This document shows, piece after piece, positions 12,705 through 22,384 of a DNA stretch of 64,000 nucleotides (within the stretch, counting starts at the first letter, position 1; every line of letters starts with the position of its first letter). The notes below the pieces were generated by a model, which was not told the DNA's origin, searched no databases, and saw nothing but the letters and a program-made list of their open reading frames with translations. The stretch lies in NCBI GenBank assembly GCA_014706385.1, contig JACGZH010000011.1:310001-374000 (forward strand), written 5' to 3'. A program made the translations under genes and the position numbers. This DNA comes from Phaffia rhodozyma. Lineage: Eukaryota; Basidiomycota; Tremellomycetes; Cystofilobasidiales; Mrakiaceae.

Positions 12705-15700
12705 ATGCTCGTCAAGCCCACCTCGAGAGCGCTCAGGACGTTGCTGGAAAGACCGTCGATCGTTTCCAGTCGTCTCGTTCCTTCTCGCGCTTTCACCTCC
12801 ACTCCTATCCGTTCTCGCACTCAGCCCACCTCTCGCTCTGAACACCAATCTGGAAAGTTCGTACAGCAGCACAAGCAGTCGCCATCTTCATCTTCATCGT
12901 CATCACCCAAAGTTTTCAAGCAGAAATCACCGTCTGTTCAATCTCAGACCCAAGTGGAGGAACCATGGGCGAATGAAATTTCTTGGGATGACTTCCTTTC
13001 GGACGAAGTCACAAAAGGAAACAAGCAGTATTCCTATCAGAAGTTCGACGACAAGGGCCAGCCAATTGGCGAACCAGTCCTTCATGAGGATGACCGGGTC
13101 ATCTTGTTTGAGAACGGAACGATCGTCGAAACCACCGAGTATGTGCCCAATTACCTTTGCTCACGAGGCTTTCTTGAATCAAATTCTTGGATGGTCTACA
13201 AGCTGACGTGCTGGAGTTGCTCGTTCAAAGTAAAGCAAGCTCAAACTTAGGTGTCGTGCTTGACACCGTCCTCTTCCAGTCTCAAATGAAACTTCGAATC
13301 ATCTCCCCTGAAGGCTCGATCAACTACCTCAGTCCTACACGAGTGACCTTCGCGTTTCAACATAAGCAAGTCAGCCCGAGCTGGGTCGCGCTTTGTGGAC
13401 CTGGGGACGCAGAGACCCGAGCTGACAGGGTCAACTACCGAGTTGGAATCGCCAAGCGAGCTCGGATGGTCCTAAAAGAGACCGAGGGTCACCGTGTCAG
13501 GCTTGATGGAGTGATGGAAGGAGCATGGGAGCGACTTAGGCCGAAGGACCAGGGCATGGAAGGATCCAGGCGGCTCATGACGACTAAAGAAATCGTTAGA
13601 GAAGTCATGCGAGACCACCCGGGAGGGCATAAGGAAGACCTTGAAGTCATGACCTATGCTGTCCATAGATTCCTGATGACCTGTCCCGAAAGGTTCATTT
13701 GTGAGGAATCCGGACAGTGGAAGAGTCTGCGGTGGTGGCTCAGGAGTGCAGAAGAGGTACAGGAAATGGAGAAAACCAAGCAGTGGGCTCATACCAAGTG
13801 GGTCTCTGATTCTTCTTTTCGTGTTGCGCTTGGTGAAAATTACCTCATTCACTGAATTGATTAACCGTCCGACATCAACAGTGACCCAAGAATCTCTGAA
13901 TTTGTTTCAAAATGTGTCACCTTGATCGATCATTCTCGACCTGCCTTATTTGCCATGCCCCCTGCTCCCGAAGAACACGTCCTTCCGAGTTTTCTACCCC
14001 AAAACACATCGCTTCCAACATTTTCTCCCTCAGATCTCCACCTTATCTCTCATATCCAAAAGTCTCTCTCAATCTCGACCAAGCAGATTGACCCTTTCGC
14101 ATCCACAGTACCTCTCCTGTTGAAGCAGACCGAGCGATATGGTGAGATCATCACAAAACACACGATCCGTCAATTCCTCGTCGAGATCGGCGTTCGAACC
14201 GAATGGGATGATCTTGCGGCCCTAAGTAGTAGTTTAGAGGTTGCCAAAGAACTCGGGTTGGGTAAAGGAGAGAAGAGACCATTCAAGCTAGAGATCGATG
14301 ATGGGTCTGATGATCTAATCGAGCAAGGCATGATGCCTGGACCTGGAGAAGATTCATTAGCGAACGTAGGAAGAAGTTCTCCCATACAGCTTTTGACAGA
14401 AGAGAAGCATGCTTCTTCCACATCTACACCCAAACCCGCAGCCATGGCCACAAACGCACCGACTCCAGCATCCCACCCAGCTACCGTCTCTCCGACTTCT
14501 CGATCCTCTTCAGTGCCGCTCGCCGCCCATAAATCCAATACACTGCTTGGTCCGGATGAGCTGTACCCTACTGATCCAATGTCAAACCTGCGTCATGATT
14601 TCGGTGATCTGCCCGTATTCGTTATCGATGACCCTAACGCATTCGAACTCGATGATGGAGTCTCGATCGAGCCTTCCCGGCCCGGATTTTGTTGGATTCA
14701 CGTTCACATTGCCGATCCAACATCTATCCTTCACCCAAATCATCGTCTATCGAAGGCTGCTGAACGGATGGGTCAGACCCTTTATCTTCCACAAGGTAAC
14801 AGGTCTCTTCTACCTGATGATGTCTCCGTCGACAGATTCAGTTTGGGAGGTCAAGGGCTCGATCCGATCAACGGCCAGCCAGCTTTGACCTTTTCGGCTG
14901 AAGTGGACGAGAAGATGGGTGATATAGTGAACTACAAGGTCCGAGCAAGTACCATCCGGAACATCAAGGTGACAAGCTACCAGGCGGTCAACGAGGTATT
15001 CCGATGTGAAACCTCGCCGATCGCATTCCCTCTTGGGTTGACGTACATTCGACCCAAACTAAAAAAGCCTAAGCAGGCAGATCCTGCTTGGTTCCCGGAC
15101 TTGAACTACCTATACAGAGTCTCGGAATCTATCGCAATTCGACGTCTCAAGAAGGGTGGAATCAGTTGGTCCCTCTCGGACTTTAGCGTCGCTTTAAACC
15201 CGTCCCCGCCGCCGTCTCTGCCTTTGGATGCTGAGCCCGTCCCAAAGTTCACCTCTGGCTCGCCCGTGGTGGAGTATATCGTTCACCCTCAACGAAAACT
15301 GGCAAACGATCGAGCCCAGCTGATCGTTCACTCATGCATGACCTTAGCCGGTAACGTCGCTGGTCGGTTCTTTGCCGACAGAAATCTTCCCGCGCCGTAC
15401 CGAACGAGTCCGTCTCCTCGTGCGGCCCAACAGTCAGCATTGGAGGAGCTTCTCGAGAAACGAAAGTCCATCACCGGCGAGGTCGATCCTTACGATGTAG
15501 CTAGACTCGGAGTGGTGTTTGTAGCCGGTCGATTGTCGATGAGGCCGGAAAGCCATTGGATGATGGGTATCGAGGGTGATGACGGAGGCTACGTCCGAGT
15601 GACGTCCCCCCTTCGTCGATACACCGATATTCTCGCTCATTGGCAAATCAAGAACGCTCTCTTGCACGAAGCCAGTCGGTTCAGTGTTGGTCCGTCTTCG

Positions 15701-16153
15701 GTCAAGAAAGGAGTTCTCTGGAACATTGCCGAGATGGAGGAGATGGCTTCTTCAGTCGACCTCACGGTTGCCTTAGGAACTTCCGTTCAACGTGAATCAA
15801 AAGCTTTCTGGGGGACGTATGCGCTTGAGCGATATGCTCGTCGCGAAGACCCGTTGCCGAACTTGTCCGAGAATTTTCCGCCACCGCAAAAGACGGCCTT
15901 CAGTCCATCCCCTAGCCCAACGATGGCTAGGCTAGGTCCGTTCGAAGCCTCGTTCGTTCTTCAACCTTCCCAGGTGACATATGAGGATGCCGGCACGGCC
16001 AAGGTAACGGTGATGATTCCTGCTCTGGGATTACAGCTTGTGGCTTACCATCCGGTCACAAAGATGTACGAGGCTGGAGAACGAGTCTCGGTCTTGCTCG
16101 ATAGGTTTTTGTTAGGGCCGCGCTCTTCTGTCACGGGAACGATTGTCGAGTGA
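12705..16153 (+). CDS. DSS1: Mitochondrial RNB-family 3'-5' exoribonuclease (Dss1/CYT-4-like)
   Basis: RNase II/RNB-domain protein of about 1,090 residues. In fungi Dss1, with the Suv3 helicase, forms the mitochondrial degradosome that degrades and trims mitochondrial RNA. The N-terminus (MLVKPTSRALRTLLERPSIV, then PSRAFTSTP) is basic and lacks acidic residues early, as in a mitochondrial presequence. The RNB signature VIDDPNAFELDDGVSIE lies near 14610-14660, with the acidic residues expected to bind magnesium. Downstream are HVHIADPTSILHP, YLPQGNRSLLPDDVS, and RVTSPLRRYTDILAHWQI near 15595-15650, the classic RNB C-terminal motif. Two introns: 13139-13230 (canonical gtatgt donor, ctgac branch site) and 13798-13881. 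The stop is at 16151-16153. A Ser/Thr/Pro-rich stretch (about 14400-14520) precedes the catalytic domain. It is divergent from FAS2 and tail-to-tail with BET3. Confidence 0.93.
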
Positions 16154-16522
16154 TAAAGCTGTATATTTGTATTAGAAGACTGAGCAGGAGAAGAACGCGC
16201 TCGTCCCTTTTTTATATATGTCTATGTGGAAATTTCTTTTCTGACTTATCGCCTTAGGTCAGGGTTGCGTCAAAAAATCTGAGGCGGCGGACAACTCAAT
16301 GAGAAAAAAACGAAGATTACCCGCCGTTACCGAAAAGTCTCCTACGATTCGAAAGCCATGAATTTGAGCATACAAAGCAAATAGGCCAGTCGTAAAGCGT
16401 CATGAAATATGTCTGGTATTAAGGCCATTAAATCTAATCGTCTGCGATTGGAACCTACACATGGAACACAATACAATCACCTCCATCTCAGCAAGTTATC
16501 GAGATAGACGCGAATCGTTAGG
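16154..16522. other. Convergent intergenic region
   Basis: 3' flanks of two converging genes, about 370 bp. An AT-rich run (ttttttatatatg) near 16208 is a plausible 3'-end signal for the upstream gene. Nothing else is seen. Confidence 0.4.
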
Positions 16523-17444
16523 CTAACAGAAGAAAGGAGGGCTTACTTCTTCTTCCATAAACCGAATGAGTTTTACCCGAAGTTCCGTTTGGTCATCTCC
16601 TCTTAACACATCGCTCACGAAGGATGCTTCGACCTGAAGCTGGACCTGTTACCCGATTAAGTTTCCCAAGTTGCATAAATGTTTCTTTCTTGAGGATAAG
16701 AATGTAGAAAAACAAAGGACTGACCATTTCTAAGGCTCCTCTTAACACACCGCAGAGCACGTTACTAAACCAAAGTCCGCCCTCGATAGCATCCCCAGGT
16801 AGTTCCACCATATCCGCTAGCGGGTTATCTTCCAGTATCAACGAGAACTCTTGTGGGCTGCCCGATCCTGTTGCTGGTGGGAAGGTGAGGGTAGGTGTGA
16901 TATTGAGGAACGATTTGAATCCAACTTTAGAGATGATTTCGCCTGTTTGAGTGAAGTCAGTACATCGTTGAAGAGATGTTCTAGAGAGGAAATCTTCGAT
17001 CAACCGAGTGCCAATATTGTATCCCCTTTGTGTATGAGAAAAATGCTTGGATCAGAACTCGGTCGGAGAGAACGATGCAAGGAAAGATATAAGCAAGACA
17101 TAAACGAGGGTGAATAGAACTCACATCTTGTTCAGCTGCTTGTTCACCTCGGCATAGTCTTCGTAGTCTTTGATCAATTGAACGACTAGAGCTCCGTATG
17201 TCATCGTGAAAATCTCTGTGTTCTACGAATTTTCTCAAACACGATTTCGGGCTTATTGAGCCTATGAATCTGAACCGAACCGGTGGTCTTGTCATGTCAA
17301 ACGTACCATCTTCTCCCTTGTCTTCCAGAGATCATCCTTATAAGAGAAACCAAACGTAGAATTGTCAGCTAGTTGTGAGATGGCCAGTAAAGCTCTGACC
17401 AAACATACTCCTAGTTGCTTGTATTGTTTAGCGGTTGCTGACAT
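16523..17444 (-). CDS. BET3: TRAPP complex subunit Bet3 (TRAPPC3)
   Basis: Core subunit of the TRAPP tethering complex and Rab (Ypt1) exchange factor acting at the ER-Golgi interface. About 195 residues, as usual for the family. Reading the exons in order: [62 protein letters not shown], then [31 protein letters not shown] and [18 protein letters not shown]. The cysteine in LQRCTDF corresponds to the conserved palmitoylated Cys of Bet3. Donors and acceptors are canonical (for example gtatgt after QLG, gtacgt after REKM). The last exon reads [13 protein letters not shown] and runs to a stop at 16523-16525. The sequence gtaagc within it could instead be a donor for one more small exon, so the final residues are uncertain. 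Confidence 0.93.
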
Positions 17445-17662
17445 GGTTGCTGATTGTGTCGAGTCTCCGAACGTTAGATGAATGTTTAGAGAATGCAGAT
17501 CGACCAGAAAGAAGCGTTCTGCACACAAGATCATGGCCATGACTGGTGACTAACCGTTCACACTACATCTAACTTTCGAGGCACTCGAGCTTTGAGAGAG
17601 AAACTTCTTCATCTTTCACACCTTCTATATCGCTGTTAACTTTCCGGATATCGCTCTTACTG

Positions 17663-19186
17663 ATGCCAGGGTACAGTCTGTCTATCTTAAACGATCAACA
17701 GACATCGTGCTCCTTGCTTCTTTCTAATGCTAACCGACCGATTGCGTATGAAATTGTGCCAGATATGCTAACTTTGTAGGAGGCTCGAAGCACAAGATTA
17801 TCGACCGGCGAGTTCATCCCGAGCGTCACGCTCAGAAGAAGTATATCGCCGCCCGTCGGTTTCCATACTTTACACAAAGAGAGAAAGGTCTCGAAAAGAA
17901 GGACGTGGCGTTCTCTTTCGGGTGGGCGCCAGTAAACAAGTCGACAGAGACGGATGCTCAGAAGAAGCGAACTCTATGGCAGGAAGGGAGCTCTAAGAGA
18001 CCTGCGCATGGCCAGATGCAAGACAAGGTGGAACTGACTGCCAAAAATTCGATGGTGACAGAAGCTTTAGACTCTGATCCAGGTATTTGCACTATCAGTT
18101 CCTTTCTCCTTTGCCACCATCTTTCGCACGCCTTGGCTCTATCGAAACCCTATTTGAATAGAATCGCTGATGAACGAATCTGTCAGTCAATTCTTTTGAC
18201 AAGAACCGTCGGCGGCTGCTGGCGGAGACAGACTGGATAGGTGCAGAAATGATGGACCGAGTAGTTACTCCATTCAGAGCTCCTATATGTGGTCTGGCAT
18301 TAGGATATGGAGATCCTTCCTCGCCTAGCTCGGTAAGCGCCCCATCATAGCATGAATATATGCACGAAATTGTGCCTATATGCGGTCTCCATCTGACGTG
18401 AAAGCTTGAACGGCCATAGAATGCCCCTCAACCGCATGACTCGAGCTCTGTTGCTAGGGATTCAAGTCCTCCAACGAGCAACAGTAAGCAACTACCACCT
18501 TACAGGTTTGTTGAACCCCGGAGCAAATCTCGAACAACTAGTAGCGCGCAGCAGGCGGAAGAGGAAAGACAACATTGGAAGCTTGATGATCAATCAGTAC
18601 GGGATCATGAGTATATGCGCTCGAATTCTGTGGAGAGTGATCCATTTAATCATCGCTCGCCTCGACCTGATCAGCGATTCTCATCTGGTTATCCAATTTT
18701 GAAATCTCCTACGCCTTACTGCAATCCATTCCTCTCTATGTCTGCCCACAAGGCTATGTCTGAAGATGTTTCCCGAGAACATTCTTTGTTGCATCCTCAA
18801 AGTCAATCTCAACAGGGTCAGGCTTTTTCCGAATCACCTGGCTTCAGTGTCTTGAGGACATACCTTTCCTGATGATAGACTTGTTCGTGTGTTATTCAGG
18901 TCCGATCCCGATCATGCAGGGCACACCATTAGATTCTTCATATCAGACCGATAGTTTGAATGAGAACGACCTAAACTTGGACCAGTTGTCTGCTTCCTCC
19001 CACTCGTTCACTGCCGGCCAGTATTTGTTGAATACTTTCCATAATGACTCTTTCTATGCACCCTACTCGCGGTCCTCCTCCTCCGTTAAACCTGACATCG
19101 TTCGATACGAGTCTCTCTTGCCGAATCCTTTTCGTGCACTTTCTATTTTGACGGGGTTGCCGGATATCTCTGGAGACGCGCCCTGA
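17663..19186 (+). CDS. Unrecognised fungal protein, basic N-terminus and disordered C-terminus
   Basis: No family recognised. An exon from about 17780 encodes a very basic segment (SKHKIIDRRVHPERHAQKKY, then AARRFPYFTQREKGLEKKD). After an intron that ends at about 18186 comes NSFDKNRRRLLAETDWIG, a pattern (Arg-rich, then LL, then DW-x-G) that I associate with uncharacterised fungal proteins, from impression only. Later exons are Ser/Pro/Gln-rich (HSLLHPQSQSQQGQAFSES). After an intron at about 18847-18899 (ESPGF joined to SPIPIMQGTPLDSSYQ) the gene stops at 19184-19186. The start is uncertain: ATG at 17663 followed by a gtacag donor does not join in phase with the next exon. It is divergent from BET3, 219 bp away. 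Possibly nuclear given its charge, but that is inference. Confidence 0.5.
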
Positions 19187-19541
19187 CGTATTGATCAAGA
19201 TTATGTTTTCAAAGCTGCTCCTATGCATTTTCATCATCTTGGATCATATCTGACATTCTGTATATCAAGTCGTATGTGAAGAAAACCAGAGAAAACACAA
19301 TGTCGGTGTCGGCATCAAACAAGTTTTCCACGTCAAGACAATATAACGCTTTCCAGTCATCTTTGAAGATGCAAACATCTCAATACCTCTTTCCAGTGAG
19401 CATCACTCTGATTTTGATTAGGGAGAAAAATTCTCGGATTCATATTAAGCACATTGAGGTATGTATACAGTCTCATGATACTCTAAGCTAGATTGGTATA
19501 ACGACGGGACAAATAACCAGTCGGTTTTGGCTACAAAGCCT
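19187..19541. other. Convergent intergenic region
   Basis: About 355 bp of AT-rich 3' flanks between two converging genes. No gene, repeat or RNA is seen. Confidence 0.4.
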
Positions 19542-20842
19542 CTAGTGGGCCATGACAGGGTTTTTTCCCTGTTCTGCTCCATCTTCAGCCGAACTCAAAG
19601 CGTTCTTTACTGGTCTGTAGAGCACAAGGAACCCAACGAGCCAAAGCAAGTTCCATCCCAGCTCAAAGTACCATGAGATCTTGACGTTCTCAAAGTTATC
19701 CACGTTCCCCTCCTTGATCGTCAACAGGCCGGCCTGGATGGAGAGCGCGACGGCCGAGCCGACCTGGAGGGCGACTTGGAGGACGGCACCGGCGACACCA
19801 GACATCTCTGGAGGTACAGATGTCATGATGGCTACATTGGTACCGGTGAAAGCAATGACGTTACCCGAACTACCGATGAAGCCACCGGTGAAGACCCATC
19901 GCCAGTAGCCAGAGCCAACAATGTCTCCTTTTGACTGGGTGAACAGGATGTACCCGATCGAACCGCCGATCAAACCAACCGAGATTGGCCATCTCGGGTT
20001 CGAAGTAAGTTGCGGGTACGTGGTCAAAACAGCAGTCATGATTGCACCAGCGATACCTTGTGGAAGCAGTCGAATGGCGGCGATGATAGCTCTATCATGG
20101 TGAACTTGGACGAATAGCTCGACAAAGGGCAGGAAGTTGACTGCCCACCATCCGTAGATGAACAAGGCAAGCGCAATGAAGACAGCAAAGTTCGGGATCC
20201 TCCATGTCTTGGCCGGCAGAAGCGCATGCACGTCCGACAGCCTGGCCTCCCAGAAGAAGAAGAACACGATCAGCACCCACGACAGCAGGAACGGCACGAG
20301 GAAGCCCGCCTTCTTCCACCCGTACGACGCCCCGAGGGTGAGGCCGAGGATGAGGAGGACGATGCCGGCGAGCATGCTGAACGCGCCGACGACGTCGAGC
20401 CGCTTCCACTTGTCGTCTGCCCCGGCGATCGCGCCCTTGGGTGCAGGGATCACGTAGAGCGACGCTATGGCGAGCGGCATGATGAGGATGGCGAGGATGC
20501 GGAAGAACCAGCGCCAGGCCTCGCCCTGGCCGCCGTTGGGGATGTACTCGATGAAGCCGGCGATGATCGTGCCGGTCGTGTTGGCGAGTGCGCCGGCGAG
20601 GCCGTAGAGGGTGAACGCCTTGCCGAGCTCGTGGGGCTCGAACACGGCGACGATCAGCCGGAACGCGGCCGGGATGAGGCAGGCGCCTGCGATGCCGGAG
20701 ATCGCGCGGAGGACGAAGAAGGAGTATTTGTCGGGCAGGAAGGAGATCACGAGGTTGAGGATGCCCAGGGCGAGGAAGCTGGTGATCGGGAAGAGCGTAT
20801 CGTCAGATGGCAACATATGTCAGTCCTCAGTCGGCTGACGGT

Positions 20843-20876
<34 letters not shown>

Positions 20877-21329
20877 TGTGTGTGTGTGTGTGTGTGTGTG
20901 GACTTACCCGAAGGAGAACACTGGCTTTGCGGACCACAGATCGGACACTCGACCCCAGAGGAGCAGGAACGAGGCAAAGGTGACGGCGTAACTGGTGATG
21001 ACCCAAGTCTGTTGCTCGACCTGGATGTCGAGTGCTTCAGAGATAGGACCGGTAAAGACAAAGAAAGCGCTATACGACCAGATGTCTACGAAGAATCCTA
21101 GGGAGAAGAGGGCGAGGAGTGACCATTTCTTCAGCTGAGAAATCTTTATCGGGCTTTCAGGTAGAACCCTTGGCTGATCTGCGGGCTTTTCTTGAAGCAA
21201 CCCTGTCTTCTTCGGTGCCTCAACACCGATCATCGTGCCGCTTAGAGAGGGGTCTGGTGAATGCGTGTCCTGCGCTGGCATCAAATTAGCAGGGCTTGAA
21301 CTGTGAGTTTGATTGTCGAAAGACGACAT
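19542..21329 (-). CDS. MFS transporter, DHA2-like (14-TM drug:H+ antiporter / aminotriazole-resistance type)
   Basis: Plasma-membrane major facilitator, about 550 residues in two exons. The cytosolic leader (MSSFDNQTHSSSPANLMPAQ) is followed by TM1 (WSLLALFSLGFFVDIWSY) and the loop LWGRVSDLWSAKPVFSFG, a variant of the MFS motif A. A single intron (20779-20907) joins VFSFG to FLALGILNLVISFLPDKY. Then come LRAISGIAGACLIPAAFRLI, a long series of hydrophobic helices, and GAVLQVALQVGSAVALSIQA near the end. The spacing suits the 14-helix DHA2 group (Atr1/Sge1-like); the substrate is unknown. The part coded by about 20250-20800 is much richer in G/C at third codon positions than the rest. Exon 2 start was chosen because it preserves the reading frame and uses the CTGAC branch site at about 20805. 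Confidence 0.93.
20845..20900. repeat. Compound microsatellite (AG)15(TG)13 inside an intron
   Basis: Uninterrupted AG dinucleotides (20845-20874) are followed directly by TG dinucleotides (20875-20900). On the gene's sense strand this reads (CA)13(CT)15 and lies only 7 nt after the 5' splice site of the MFS intron, filling nearly half of it. It is probably hypervariable between strains. Confidence 0.95.
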
Positions 21330-22384
21330 GATAAGAGCTTGAGTACGCTGATGAGTGAAGTTGACCTGGTGTAAGTGTGAGAAGAGCAGATGATGTTGAG
21401 TCTTTCATCTTGCCCAATGCTTGATTTATATACAACGAGGAGAGGAACAATTGGCCAGATGGCTAGCTGGATAGTTGGCTGACCGAGCGTTGAAGGCTCG
21501 ATGCCCGGTGAGTTCCTGTGAGATTCCCACCACCTCAATGATTGGTAACCAAGGTCGGCCATGCTGTATGAGAACCCATACTTCTGATAAGGTCAATCAC
21601 CTCCGCATTACTCGAGTAATAGTCAAATAGCTGCCGGTCGATCACTCGGGCATGCAAGATTCGAGCAAATTGGTCCGATTCCGGAGAAGAGCCCGTGCCC
21701 GATCGCCATCAATTGGCCCAAGTGTCCAAGATCCCAGCGAGTCATCTCTAGATTGTTCGCATCCGAGATGTAACAGCTTGGTCAGCGAGGTCCCCAATGG
21801 TCTTCCCTCGGCGATATACTCCGTCTTGCCCATGTATGTCATTTTGTCTATCATTTTAACATTTGGTGTTTATTTTTGGTTGGTAAACCTCTAGACAGCA
21901 TCGATTCTCTAACACGAAGCAGAGAGAAAACAGCGAGACAATGTGCATGGGAGAAAAATATACCTGCAAAGGCTCTATGAAACAAATCTAGAAGAACAAT
22001 GGGAGCATACAGGAAGCATGATGAAACACTCGATCGGGCTTGTCGTTGGTCAGGGGCCTAGCCTGGTTAGGGAAACCTTGGTCATGGCTATTCATTCCGC
22101 CCGCTTAATCAATTCACAGGGCGTTCCCATACCCTGGCCCTTCGAAGAAGCTGAAGGGTTTGTAGTCGAACGGAAGACGTAATCAGCGACTGACGTAATC
22201 AGGTCGATATCTAACGTAATCGAAAGCTGACGTAATCGTAACCCTAATCATCTTTCGGCTATTAACTCTTGCCGGTAGTCGCCCAACGTTCCGTTCTCTT
22301 GACCGGGTTGCAACTTCTTTCTCAACCACCAATATCGTTTCCCTGTTGCCTTTCCCTTTTGCTTTCGAAAAACAGAAGGTTTAC
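21330..22384. promoter_or_regulatory. Divergent promoter region between the MFS transporter and the carrier gene
   Basis: About 1.05 kb between start codons pointing away from each other. No coding exon is convincing. The half nearest the carrier gene holds a cluster of four ACGTAATC elements (separate entry). Confidence 0.5.
22177..22237 (+). promoter_or_regulatory. Four-copy ACGTAATC (CRE/ATF-like) element cluster
   Basis: ACGTAATC begins at 22177, 22193, 22214 and 22230, all in the same orientation, with start-to-start steps of 16, 21 and 16 nt. Two copies read TGACGTAATC. The TGACGTAA core matches the binding preference of bZIP factors of the ATF/CREB and Yap groups. It lies 150-210 bp upstream of the carrier start codon at 22385, a normal promoter distance. 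Regulation is inferred. Confidence 0.6.

Noticed and set aside
13187..13230. Reading ADVLELLVQS as coding in the RNB exonuclease gene
   Set aside because: No acceptor gives the right phase. A canonical gtatgt donor at 13139 and a ctgac branch site followed by caaag at 13230 make this stretch the end of an intron.
20226..21101. Open frame of 291 codons on the plus strand, rich in Glu, Asp, Arg and Gly
   Set aside because: It lies antisense to the GC-rich block of the MFS gene and runs through the microsatellite. Low stop frequency is explained by high GC.
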